Part shown: piece after piece, positions 1 through 11,100 of the stretch
Layout: each line of letters opens with the position of its first letter
How positions within the stretch are numbered: the first letter of the stretch is position 1
Source of the DNA: Vanilla planifolia
Lineage: Eukaryota; Streptophyta; Magnoliopsida; Asparagales; Orchidaceae
Direction of reading: 5' to 3'
Assembly: GCA_023846275.1 (NCBI GenBank)
Contig: JAIUJO010002491.1
Location: forward strand, 27,734 to 91,733
Length of the DNA: 64,000 nt
The notes under the pieces: generated by a model
What the model was told of the DNA's origin: nothing
The model's database searches: none
The model's input: only the letters and a program-made list of their open reading frames with translations
Position numbers and translations under genes: made by a program

Positions 1-520
1 AATTTTAAATATAAAAAATTAATCATATATAATTTTTTATATTAATAAAATTAAAAAACACTTAATAACGTTCATTATTACAATAGAATGTCGAAATAAT
101 TAAGGAAGTTTTGGATTATTAGTATTATATTACTTAATTCATATTTAAAAACACAAAAGTTAATGAAATAATAAATAATATTATTATTTTAATATATTTT
201 GTTTATACGATGTAAAGTTTTTAATAAATACCAATAATATTAAATATAAATTCTATACACATGAAATATATACTATTCTAAATATAAATTCATTATTATT
301 TATTATAATTGAATTAAATTATTTTGCTCAAAATAAAACTATATCAAATTTATTTAATAATTATATGAAAAAAATAGTGTCACAAAGTTATTACTAATAA
401 TTAATTACTAAAATTGAAATTATAAATTTTCATTTTACTAATACATTTTTTTAACATCAACATGTTTTTAAAATACATTTTCATTCGTTAGAAAAAGGAA
501 TATGAAAAAATATTTTCAAT

Positions 521-630
521 AAAAACAGTTCTCAAGAATCATGTATCCAAATAACATTCTCACCAAAGTAAGGTTAACTTTGGAGTTCGGATGGATCTAC
601 TCTCATAATGCTCATTTAATTGCACATGCA
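521..630 (-). pseudogene. 5S rRNA-like relic 1
   Basis: Read on the minus strand, this aligns along most of its length with the plant 5S rRNA gene. The clearest match is the core around TAACTTTGGAGTTCGGATGG, which corresponds to the reverse complement of the 5S stretch around the A box. The 5S C-box region is degraded, so it should not be a working pol III gene. It is the left-most of five related segments in the window. Confidence 0.7.
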
Positions 631-1009
631 TATAAAAAACTAAAAATCGTTTTTTTTAATTATTATGTCCAAGGTAAAAAAAAATTTGTAAACTTTTAAA
701 AAATTTTGAGCATATCAACTTTCAAAAAAAAATTATTCTTTTTATATATGTTATAACATATTCTATTATCAATATTTTATTTATAAGAAATTAAAAAAAT
801 TACGTAAATTATCATTTTCTTATAAGTTTTACTTTAACAAAGAAGATTTTCATCCATTTTATACCAACTTTTATAAATTAAATACTAAATAAAATAATAA
901 ATATAAATAATAAAATTTATATTTGTCATAAATATTTTTTTATTAAATAATATAACATGAAATATTTCTTAAATATTCCTAATTGATTGGCTAAAATTAG
1001 ATAATAAAG

Positions 1010-1660
1010 ATGGAGATATTAATTTTGTGTGAGAGAGAATGTTAGAGAAAGATAAGGGCAAAATTGAGAGGAAAATAATAAAAACTAATGAGAGATGATT
1101 TAATAAAGAGTAATAGAAAAGTAATAACATAAAAAAGATATAGAAAAAAAATAAGTGAAAGAGAAAAAGAAATTACTAAGTATAGAATGATAGAGCAAAG
1201 TTAGAGGATAAGAAAAATATAAAGAGATAAAAAATGAAGAGTCCAATAGTAGAAAGTAAGTTAATGTGCTAGATATTTAGATAAAAAAATTAAAGAAATA
1301 ATTACATAAAATTTGTGTCATATTAATTAAAATTATAATATTTATTAAATATAAAGTTGTTGTCATATATGATATTTTATAACAATAAAATATGAAAAAT
1401 ATTTAGTTTTATTATTATTTAAGAATATTAAAAATATTTTAAGAAAATTTTATCAATTGAAAAGAGAACTTAGAGCAAATTAAGGGAATAAATTAAAAAA
1501 TGAAAGAGATAGAGAAATGAGAAAGTAAAGAGCAATAGAGGTGAGTATGAGTCCAACAAAAATATAAGGAGATATAGAATAATGAAAAAAATAAAAAAAA
1601 TAATAATATGACTGAGTAAGAAGTGATATAGCATAAGAGATATTGAAAGAAAAAAATAAA
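1010..1660. repeat. GA-rich block, locally duplicated
   Basis: Purine-rich tract full of GAGAGA, AGAGAAA and GAGATGA motifs. It occurs as two similar halves (about 1010-1310 and 1455-1660) separated by A+T-rich spacer. The same block occurs once in the other units (2745-3060, 6305-6640, 8040-8170). The extra half here accounts for the first unit being about 345 bp longer. The opposite strand is pyrimidine-rich and gives spurious hydrophobic ORFs. Confidence 0.7.
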
Positions 1661-2261
1661 TAAATATTAAATCCTGATAGTTAAATTTATAATATTTATT
1701 CAATATTACAAGTTAATCATATATAATTTTTAATAGTAATAAAACACAAAGAGTATTTGATGTTTATTATAATAATAGAATTTTATAAATACTCAAAGAA
1801 TATTTTGAATAATAGTACTATATCATCTTGTTAGTACATAAAAAGTAAAAAGTTGACTAAATAATAAATAATATAATTATTCAAATATACTATCTTTATA
1901 TGATATTAAATAGATAATAAACATAAATAATATTTAACATTAATGATACAATTATAGATTTTTAATATTTTAGTACATAATATGTATATATTATTATGAA
2001 AATAAATAAAAATAATTTGTTATAATTGATAGAAGTAATTATGATCAATATTAAGCTATATTAAAGTAATTATTTTATTATAACATTTGATTTGTAATAT
2101 TTATTGATCTATGAAATTTATAATACATTTATAAAATTATTAATTATTAATAATTAATTACTAAAACAATCCTTGTAAAGTGTCATTTATAATAATTTAT
2201 TTTTTTAACATTGACATCTTAAAATCATTTTTTGTTCATTAGAAAAAAGATTGTTATAAAA

Positions 2262-2385
2262 CAATCTATGCAAAGATGGTACCTCTCAAGTGTGTGTCCA
2301 TCATAGTAAAACTTTTGCCCAAGCATTCTTAACTTTAGAGTTCCAATATGGTCTAGAGCTATAATGTTGGTGTGGTCACACATGC
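2262..2385 (-). pseudogene. 5S rRNA-like relic 2
   Basis: Minus-strand 5S-like segment. The stretch TTTTGCCCAAGCATTCTTAA matches the reverse complement of the 5S A-box/intermediate-element region (canonical CTCGCCCAAGCACGCTTAAC), followed by AACTTTAGAGTTCCAATATGG. The CpG sites expected in the canonical gene are replaced by TG, CA or other changes. The C-box GGATGGGTGAC is not intact, so it is judged non-functional. Confidence 0.8.
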
Positions 2386-2744
2386 ATTCAAAAGAAAAAA
2401 AACACAGTACCATTATTATCTGGAAGATAATGAAATATTTCTTAAACTTTTCTAAATTATCAAGCCTAAGCACTATTAAAAAAATTTATGTCTCTATATA
2501 TCAAATAATATATTCTAATATTAATAATTTATCAATAAAAATTAAGAAAAATTAATGTAAACTAATATTTTTGATGACATATATATGAACACGTAGGATT
2601 TTCCTACATTATAATATCATTTTTATAAATAAAACATTAAATTTGGTAACAAATATAAATGATAAAATGTATATTTATTAAAAATGTTATACACAAGACT
2701 TGAAACATGACTTGTTTCTTTAATATTGTTAATTAATGGCTTTA

Positions 2745-3060
2745 AAAAAGATAAAAGTGATAGAGACAAGTATTTTATAAGAGAGAAAGGCAAATTTGAA
2801 AGAGAAAAATAGAAAACAAAATAGTAATAGAGAGAGATGAGAGATGATTTAATGAAGAGAAAAAAAAACATAGAAGTGAAAGAGAGAATAAATAGATAAG
2901 TGAAAGAGATAGAAAAATGAGAAAGTAAAGAAGGCTAGAAGAGAAAGAGAGCCCAAGAATAATAAATGGAGATAGAGAATAAGGAGACTAGTAAAAATGA
3001 TAATAAGAGAGAGAATATGAGAAACATTGAGATAAAGAAAAAAAAGTGAGAACTAATTTA
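2745..3060. repeat. GA-rich block of unit 2
   Basis: Purine-rich tract (GAGAGA/AGAGAAA motifs) in the same position relative to the 5S relic as in the other units. Its complement reads as a hydrophobic frame rich in Leu, Ser and Phe, which reflects base composition and not a gene. Confidence 0.7.
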
Positions 3061-3655
3061 ATAAAATAAAAAACTTATTAATTAAAATTATAGCATTTAA
3101 TAAATATAATATGTTAATAATATATAATATTTGATAATAATACTAAATAAAAAGTATTCTATGTTTATTATTATTTTTAAACAATACAAAATTTTAAAGA
3201 ATATAGATAATAAGTATCGTATGTTTGTTAAAATAATTCTAATACATTATCATTTTTATAACATAAAATAAAAAATAAATATAAATAATATCTAAAATTA
3301 ATAGAATAATTTTTGAATTCTAATTTTTATAATACTATATTACTATATTTAAAAAAATAATATACAACATATGCATACTATTGTAAATATAAATTAATTC
3401 TAATTTATCATAATTGATATAAGTTATCTAGCTCAATTTCAAATTATATTTATTTTATTATTTTATTATTTTAGTATACCATATAATTTACTATGTTTAT
3501 TATTATACTAAATTGATAATAATGTTATAAATTTTTAACAATAATGAATTACTCAAATTATATTTAAAAAATACCATTGATAATAATTTTATTATTTAAC
3601 TTTTACATGTTACTATAATCAATTATAGTTCGTTAGAAAAAAATGCTATAGAAAA

Positions 3656-3770
3656 TAAGTGTTGTACGAGAACGTCAAGTAGTCACCTAACCCAAACACT
3701 ACTCTCGCCCTAGAATGATTAAATTTGAAGCTACAATTTGATCCAGTGTCATAATATTTGTGTGGTTCTA
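3656..3770 (-). pseudogene. 5S rRNA-like relic 3
   Basis: Minus-strand 5S-like segment that keeps parts lost in the others. GTGTTGTACGAGAACGTC resembles the reverse complement of the 5S 3' end, and ACTACTCTCGCCC matches the canonical CTACTCTCGCCC exactly. The other half (around 3715-3750) is more decayed. It lies about 90 bp left of the inserted LTR. Not expected to be transcribed as a functional 5S RNA. Confidence 0.8.
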
Positions 3771-3859
3771 ATGCTTACAAATTACAAATAATCATGATTA
3801 TGTGATTAGCCTTCAAGATGATTAACTATTTCTAAAATTTTTATATTGTTAGACATATG

Positions 3860-6018
3860 TGTTGGGTCATTGATGTGTTCAATGAGTCATATCTTAAATT
3901 TTAGCTTTTATTCTAATGGGCTTATTTAGTGTGAAATAGGTTACAAGTAAATAACAAATTATGCACTTTTAACATGGTGAATAATGAGTCTTAAAACCAC
4001 CTCAGAGTATTCGATAGGTTTCAAGGACTAAAGACTTGTACATCAGCTTTGATAAGAGCTTATTTTACCATTAAATAGAATGTTAGCTTGATGATTTTAA
4101 AACACTCCCTTTTCATATCAAATTGAAATCATATTAAGCCATATAAATTTTTAATTATCTTCATTATTTAGTTGATGAATAGGAGTCAATTCTGTAATCT
4201 CTTAATTCTTACCTTTGTCCAAATCCTACTTAAAACATTTATTTTGTTTAACAAACTTCTATTTTTTAATAACTCTTCATTTGATAAAATTATATTTTTT
4301 TGTTTTGGTCCTTTTTTTGTTAAGCTAATTGTTAAAAATTGATTATATTAAGAAAATAATTCGATCAAAATTTTACTTTTGTGTCATATGCTAAGCTATG
4401 CTTAAATGCAAAAGTCTTAAGCTGAGCTTAAGCCCAAGAATCAGGACAAGAAAAGTAGTGACATCTTGGTTGAGTTCACCAGTTTTATTTCACAAAAAAT
4501 TCTTGAGCAAAATGGTTAAAGCCGTTGGATCTAATTTGGAGGCATTCGAGCTAAGCATAATTATTGGTTTGGTCAAATTCGAATAAACTGGTATGTTACT
4601 AGTTTGCCCAGCTGATTAAATCTAAGTGCACAAAGAGGGAGCCAACTAATATTTGACACGTAACTTTTATCTAGACAAATGTTTATGTAGGCGAAATAAC
4701 TTTCCTGTCGATTAATGTGGAACAATGTCCCTTGTGACTATCTCTATCCAACATAGCTATGCTTAACACCATCTGATCATGCAATTTTTGTGATCAAATG
4801 GTAGAGATTGTCTCCTCCTTTAAATAGTGATCTTAACTGATCCAATCATCCATTTGATAAGCCAATCGGATGATTACTGATTCATTTTTTGTAACTGATT
4901 GATCCATCCAACGGATATAGTCTCATATAACTTCATCGGATGACTATTTTTATTTTTTTTGAAATAATCTATCCTTCATTTGATGACCTAAATCTCTCTT
5001 ATTTGAATACCATAGTTCATATCTAATCAAGATTTGACCATTGGCTGATCATGCAACCTAGATTTCATGTTACATTATTGAATAGCCTTAATCAAATCTA
5101 GCTTTATCCAACCATCCAGTACTCAATTGCCTTTATTTTGTTTGCTTAGATGGTTGAGATCACTTCCTTATTGAACCAATGAATCCTATCAATTTAGGCC
5201 AACATCTAAATAACTAGCCATGATATGCCACTATAGAAGCCTTTTTAAGGAATATTGTATGATCATTTTAAGTTTTTTGGTGCTACTTTTGTAACAACAT
5301 TTCAATCACTTTCTGATAACTATGACAAAAAGTTTTCTATAATACCTATCCATTGTGAATAAATGACTGATGATTATGAAAAGGAGTTTAACATCTCAAA
5401 GAAGAGTCACATTATATTCCATTAACATAAATTTCCACTCGTTAGCATTATATTCTTTTAAGTAAGTCTTGTTCTCCTTAAATTGAATTTTCTTAATTAT
5501 TTTCAATAATTTTAGTTCTTCCTACCTTTTTACATTAATCAATAAACATCAACATGTTTTGACATTTTTATAAGAAATTTATTTCATAATATGTTTTTAT
5601 TTTTCTTTTGGGTTGGGTAGCATGACATTTATGAAAGCCGTAGTTCAATTTGATCTCATAAAAAATCAAGATAAGATTTGGGTTGTAAAAGCCATGTTAT
5701 AGAGTAACTCACAAAATGTAGTAGGTTAGAGGTGAACTATAAGAAAAAAATCTCAAAATGTAATTTTTTTACTTTGAAGTTTTTTTGTCTCCATTGGGGT
5801 GGACATAGGTTTTTGTTTAAATTGAACAGCCTAAAAAGTTTGTTGTACTATCTCAACATACATTTTTAATTTAAAATTTACTAATTATAATATTTGAAAA
5901 TAAAATATTTTTACAAAAATTAAAATATTTTTATAAAGATTCTTAGAATTATATAATTAAAAATTAGCAAAAATCGTTTAAAACCTTAATTCTTTCCATT
6001 TTTTTACTTGCACTCTCA
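3860..6018 (+). mobile_element. Probable solo LTR (~2.16 kb)
   Basis: This block interrupts the 5S-repeat spacer. The host sequence stops near 3855 (compare 7700-7720) and resumes near 6019 (compare 7720-7760). The block begins TGTTGGGTCA, ends GCACTCTCA, and is flanked by ATATG (3855-3859) and ATATC (6019-6023), a 4/5 match as expected for an aged target-site duplication. Base composition is less A+T-rich than the surroundings. It contains several imperfect copies of a 'tgatccatccaacggat'-type motif (about 4838, 4890, 4960, 5105), common in long plant LTRs. A GGGGTGGACATAGGT motif near 5797 resembles the 3' part of some plant LTRs. No gag, pol, primer-binding site or second LTR is visible. 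Family not assigned. The edges are inferred by comparison within the window. Confidence 0.6.
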
Positions 6019-6304
6019 ATATCACTTCAATATATGCTTTTTGAAAAATTATTCCTATTATGTATATTATAATATATTCTAACATAATTATTTTATTTAT
6101 ATAAAAAGAATTAAAAATTACATAAAAAATTATATTTTATAACATATACATTAATATATATGTTTTTTTCCCATGATGTTATCATTCTCATAAATGAAAA
6201 ATTAAGTTTTTTATAAAATATAAATAATAAAATATATACTTATCTTAAATATCATATAGCAAACTATTCAACATGAGAGATTTCATAAATATCATTAATT
6301 GATG

Positions 6305-6640
6305 GGATGAAGAAGAGACAATTAAGATGGTGATAATTATTCTAGAAGATAGATAGAGGCATAGATTGATAAGAGAAAAATTGATTTAGAAATAATATTA
6401 GATAGAGATGAGAGAAGATTTAATAAAGAGGAAAATAAAAGAAAGAGCATAGAAAAGATTGAGAGAATAAACAAAAAAATAAGAGAGAAAAGAGAAATAA
6501 ATGAAGCTAAGAGGAGAGAGAGGCCAAGGAAAAAAGAAATAAAGGATGAATAGACAGGTAGAGAATGATAATACGAGAGAAGGTAGTGAGAGAATATGTA
6601 AACCATCAGGGTAAATAAAAAAATGATAAAAAATGTTAAA
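6305..6640. repeat. GA-rich block of unit 4
   Basis: Purine-rich tract as in the other units. The complementary strand carries a 112-residue frame (6337-6675) made almost wholly of Leu, Ser, Phe and Ile. This is rejected as a gene because the same block in other units shows no conserved frame. Confidence 0.7.
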
Positions 6641-7263
6641 ATAATTTTAAATGATAACAATCTTATAATATTCATTTGTTATAATAAGTTAATGAAATAT
6701 AATTTATAAAAAATTAAAAATATAAAAAATATTTAAGGTTTATTATTTTTCTAAAATATTTCAACTATTTTAGATTTTTATTATTAAATTAATATTTATT
6801 TTTTTCATATCTAAAATAAAATAAACTGACTAAATAATAAATAATATAATATTCTAATGTGTTACGCTTATATGATGTAATACAATTAATAAATACAAAT
6901 AATATTTAACATTTATGGTAACATTTTAAATTTCTTGTACACTATAATATAATTTTACTATTATTTAAAAATTTTATACACAATATATATAATATTATGA
7001 ATGTAAGTTTATTCTAATGTATTATAATTGATATAAGTTATGTTGCTCAATATTAAACTATGTTAAAATTATTATTTTTTATAATACAAGATATCACATA
7101 TTTAATATTACATCAAATTCATAGTTATGTTATAAACTTATTTTTATTAACTAATTAATAAAAATATTAATTATAATTATTGTTTATAAATAATTTATTT
7201 TTTAAATAATAAAATATCATTAAAATAAATTATCTTTAATTCGAAAAAGAAATATGGAAAATT

Positions 7264-7382
7264 TTGTTGTAGCATTAGAACTTCTCAAGATGTCACCCAT
7301 CCCAATAGCAACCTTGCCCAAGCTGGCTTAATTTTTGAGTTCTAATGAGATCTAGTGCCATAATGCCCATGCGGTCACATAA
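7264..7382 (-). pseudogene. 5S rRNA-like relic 4, best preserved
   Basis: This spans nearly the full length of 5S rRNA (about 119 bp against about 120). On the minus strand it keeps a clear C-box (GGGATGGGTGAC, at about 7290-7302) and an A-box-like AATTAAGCCAGCTTGGGC (canonical AGTTAAGCGTGCTTGGGC), plus CATTAGAACTC. The CpG positions that I compared with the canonical gene are lost or altered here. A T-rich stretch follows the 3' end on the minus strand, as expected for a pol III terminator. Several internal-promoter bases are changed, so I call it a pseudogene; residual transcription cannot be excluded. Confidence 0.88.
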
Positions 7383-7950
7383 GCACACAATAAAAATTTT
7401 TTTGTTCTTTTATTATTTTTTCAAAGATAATGAAAATATTTATGCTAATCATATATGTCATAATATATTTTAACATAAATAATTTATTTATGTAAAATTT
7501 ATTAAAAAAGTAATAAAATTTTTTTTTTTATAATGTTGACATTAACTTATAAGTTTTTCTCCAATTATGTTATCATTTTAATAAATTTAAAAAAATTAAA
7601 TTACACACTTTGGAGTTTTAATTTTATTTAGTGCCATAATCCCAATGTGGTCACACAAAATAATTATTGTTGTGTGATTTTTTCCAAAGATAATGAACTA
7701 TTTCTAAAATTTTAAAAATTATCAAGCATATAGACCTTTAAAAATAATTATGCTAATTATATATGTCATAATATATTTTAATATTAATGATTTATTTATG
7801 TAGAATTCATAAAAATTACTAAACTAGTATTTTTTGATAATGTTGACATTAATATATGATATTTCTTTAATAATGTTATCAATTTCATAAACAAAACAAA
7901 TTAAATTACATAATAAATATGAACTTATTATTAATAACTAATTATTAAAA
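7381..7950 (-). repeat. Local tandem duplication with partial 5S relic 5
   Basis: The spacer after relic 4 (7400-7600) is repeated at about 7675-7920. Both copies share 'caaagataatgaa', 'atatatgtcataatatattt', 'tttatttatgta' and 'aatgttgacattaa'. The second copy is preceded by only the 5' half of a 5S relic (7606-7660 on the minus strand), which keeps TTTGGAGTTTTAATTTTATT and TAGTGCCATAATCCCAATGTGG. The junction lies inside the 5S segment, so unequal recombination between neighbouring units is likely. Confidence 0.7.
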
Positions 7951-8039
7951 TACTAATTATAATTATTTTTCCTAAATATTATTTATTAAATAATGAACCA
8001 AGATATATTTTTAAATATTTTTAATTGATTGGCTAAAAA

Positions 8040-8171
8040 TTAGATAAAATAGAGATGGGTATAATTATTTTGTAAGAGAGAGAATATCATGAATTGATGA
8101 GAGAAAAATAAAGAGGAAAGGATTAATGATGATTGATGAGAGATGATTTAATATAGAAGAGAAGAGAAAAC
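8040..8171. repeat. Terminal GA-rich block and junction with satellite
   Basis: Shortened GA-rich block of the last 5S-bearing unit ('gagagagaatatcatgaa', 'gagatgatttaatatagaag'). It passes at about 8172 into satellite sequence recognisable by 'gataaattatat'. The normal spacer that follows this block in other units is missing, so this is the boundary between the two repeat families. Confidence 0.6.
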
Positions 8172-11100
8172 TTTAGACAAATCAGATAAATTATATTAGA
8201 AATGTATAATTAATTTTATAAAGCTTATTAAGATCAGTCAAATGATATTTATTTCATCTTGATTGAACCTCCTCTGAAATTACTTTGAATTACCACAGTA
8301 AATTGTCATAAATACTAGTGAATTATAATGTAATAAAAAATATAAGAAAGCAAAACTAAGATAAATTTAAGTAATGTTATACAACAAAATCATATAGTTG
8401 TCAAAATGAGATAAATTGAAATAATTAAAATCAAATAGTTATAGGAAATCTTTAGTAAAGATCGACAAAATTCTATAAAACAAAATATGTAAAAACATAG
8501 AAAAGGAAATTTAATTATTAAAAACTTGTTAAAATGAGCCAAACAAAATTTAGTTTCATCTCTATTAGACATTGATTAAAATATTACAAATTAAAAAAAA
8601 TCAATAAACTTAAACAACGACAAGTCATTATTTTAATATCAAGGAAATATTTGTTCAACCTTAATGAAAATAAGTTTGGGAAATGTAATAGGATCAAATC
8701 AAAGTAATTTAATTGTCACATTAGAGGATGATGAGAGTGATATAGTGACACAAAAAAATCAAAGGGAAAAACTTTCAAAATTGAGATATAATGTATAGGA
8801 AGGTTTTAGACGAAAAAGAAAATCGTAAATCATAAAATTAGGAACAAATAAAAATAACTTGTGATGCACAAAAGACATAGAATTCACAATGATTTGGAAT
8901 GAGGCTTGAGAGAGATTAAAAACTATTAAAATGAGACATAATAAAACTATGTAATATTGGTAACTCAAGATAATGTGAATGTCACATGAGAGATGATTTA
9001 GAGTTATATAAGAATATAACTAAATAAAAGAAAATTATTTGAATAAAGATGATAAATTACGTAGAATATATTCGAAAAGACTAAAGAGAAAAAAGAGTAG
9101 CATCATTGTTGGTCAAATTAAGTACAAAAAAGAAGTGTCTCACAAAGTGTACAAAAATTATTGGAAAAAAGGTTAAAAATAACAAAAAATAAAAATTTAA
9201 TTGGATAACGCTCATCAATTTTAGACCAATAACGTTTTACTAAAAATTAAAAAATATAAAAGAATAAATAATATCAAATTAATATTTCCATAATAAAAAA
9301 TATTTATTTAAAATTTAAAAAATTAAGCCAATGTAACATTATCAAATAAAGGTAATCTAGGGGTCAAGTAAGATGGTATTTAGAGTTGCAAAGTTATACA
9401 ACAAAATTGAAAACAAACTTTTGGAGAATTAGGATTTATTTTATGAGAAATTATTATTATAGGATGCTAAAGATACTGAAAATTTAATGAAATCATTTTT
9501 AGTACCAAGTAAGCCATGAATCAAAATGTCATGTAAAAAGTGCCAAACGTCTCTAAAAAAATTAAATATTGTAAAATATATAAATATATATATTTAATTA
9601 GAAAAAGCTCATGTGGATTAGTCTAATGTCATTTCTTTCATCTCAATTAGACCATATTTGTAATATCTATGAGATAACAAAGTAATGAAAATAATAATAA
9701 TAAATGATTATTATAATGTAATGCAAATATATATTATAACTAAAATAAGATAACTTAAAATAACATAACATAATAAAATCAAAGTTATGTAAATGTTGCA
9801 CTTGAGGTGATTTAGAGTTATATAATATTATAGCCAAATCAAAGAAAAACATTTGATGAAATGACAAATTTTATGATAAGTTGCACTCAAAGGCACTAGG
9901 GAATCTAGTGTAACATCATCAATTTTCAAACTAGATTTGGATTAAAATGACTCTTAAAAGGTGGCAAAAATTAGAGCATAAAATTTGAAAGAATTAAAAA
10001 TTAACATTTAATAAAAAGAGGTCATCGAGTATAGTCTAATGACATTTGTTTTATCTCAATAAGATCATGCTTACATTTACTGTGAAATTGAAAACTAAAT
10101 AAGAATAAATAATAATAAATTATCATATCAATATTAAGTAAATTTATATTAAAGTTAAAAATAGATCAATTGAGGAAATATAACATATCCAAATCAAACT
10201 AAAATGAAGGTTACATGATAAGAGTTTTATAGTTACATAGTCATATAAGTAAATAAAAACAAAAACTTTGAAGAAATCAGGTAAATTTTACATGAATGTT
10301 GCTTTTAAAGAAATTAATAAGTGTGTGTGATATATCCTTAACCATGAAATAATTTTTGATTTAAAATGTCTTGTAAACTATGCCAAAACAAAAGAAAATA
10401 AAACATTTTTATAATTTTGAAGATATAGGATAAATTCTATAAGGAAGTTTCATTTCGTGATAATTAGGAGATGGAGTACAACACCTTTGACTAACAAATT
10501 AGGTTTGTATCAAAATGTCTCATAAAAAAGTATAAAATTAATTAAAAAATAAAAAATGTTAAAAAAATATTAAAAAAATATTCAAATGGATAGAGCTAAT
10601 AATAAAAAAAGGCATAAATAACATTTAAATTAAATAAATAATAAAAAAAAACTATTATCTTAATATTTAATATATATATATATATAAATATATTAACATT
10701 TAAATTAAATAAATAGATCTAATATGATCTAAAAAAGTCTAAGAGTGGCCAACATCATTTGAAATGAGACTTGGAGTTACATAACAATACAACAAAATCA
10801 AATGGAACAATTAGATAAGCTAAAATAGAAAGTAGTGTCCCAAGACACTAATAAGATTGAGTAAAACAACCTTGAATGCTAAATAAGGAATATGCAATTC
10901 AGTAAAACTCAAAGAAATGAATCCAATTAATTTGCAACCTCTCGTTGAAACAAAATTTGGAGTTACTACAAATTATTAAGTAAGATATGTAGAAATAAAG
11001 ATAAATTAATGCTTGAATATTATGTAAAAATATATTATAGTTAAAATAAGATAAATTGAACTGTTATAACATAACCAAATCAAAGAGTTCTTAGAGTTAC

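Larger units (their letters stand above)
1..3859 (-). repeat. 5S-bearing ~1.4-kb repeat array, left part
   Basis: Tandem units, each with a decayed 5S rRNA-like segment (521-630, 2262-2385, 3656-3770), an A+T-rich spacer and a GA-rich block. The order is the same in each unit. A spacer stretch from about 18 recurs from about 1712, and the text just before each 5S segment (a TCGTTAGAAAAA-like motif) is shared. The 5S-to-5S distance is 1741 bp for the first pair and 1396 bp for the second. The excess in the first is explained by a local duplication of the GA-rich block. All 5S segments point to the minus strand. No coding potential is seen; the small ORFs here read through low-complexity spacer. 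I infer a relic 5S rDNA or 5S-derived satellite. A Cassandra-type retroelement carrying 5S in its LTRs is the main alternative. Confidence 0.75.
6019..8171 (-). repeat. 5S-bearing repeat array, right part
   Basis: Continuation of the 5S-bearing repeat after the LTR insertion. It has the same spacer text (6058 onward resembles 755 and 7462 onward), a GA-rich block (6305-6640), a well preserved 5S relic (7264-7382), a partial second 5S relic from a local duplication (7606-7660), and a final GA block (8040-8170). Subtracting the inserted LTR and its target repeat, the distance between 5S relics 3 and 4 is about 1.44 kb, close to the basic period. The array ends where the 420-bp satellite starts, near 8172. 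Confidence 0.75.

Noticed and set aside
4398..4586. 62-codon plus-strand frame inside the probable LTR
   Set aside because: Short, with no recognisable domain, and located within LTR-like sequence.
6337..6675. 112-codon hydrophobic minus-strand frame resembling a membrane protein
   Set aside because: It is the complement of the GA-rich block. The equivalent blocks in other units do not keep a frame.
7264..7382. Functional 5S rRNA gene
   Set aside because: Many changes in conserved helices and promoter boxes, and the neighbouring copies are even more decayed.
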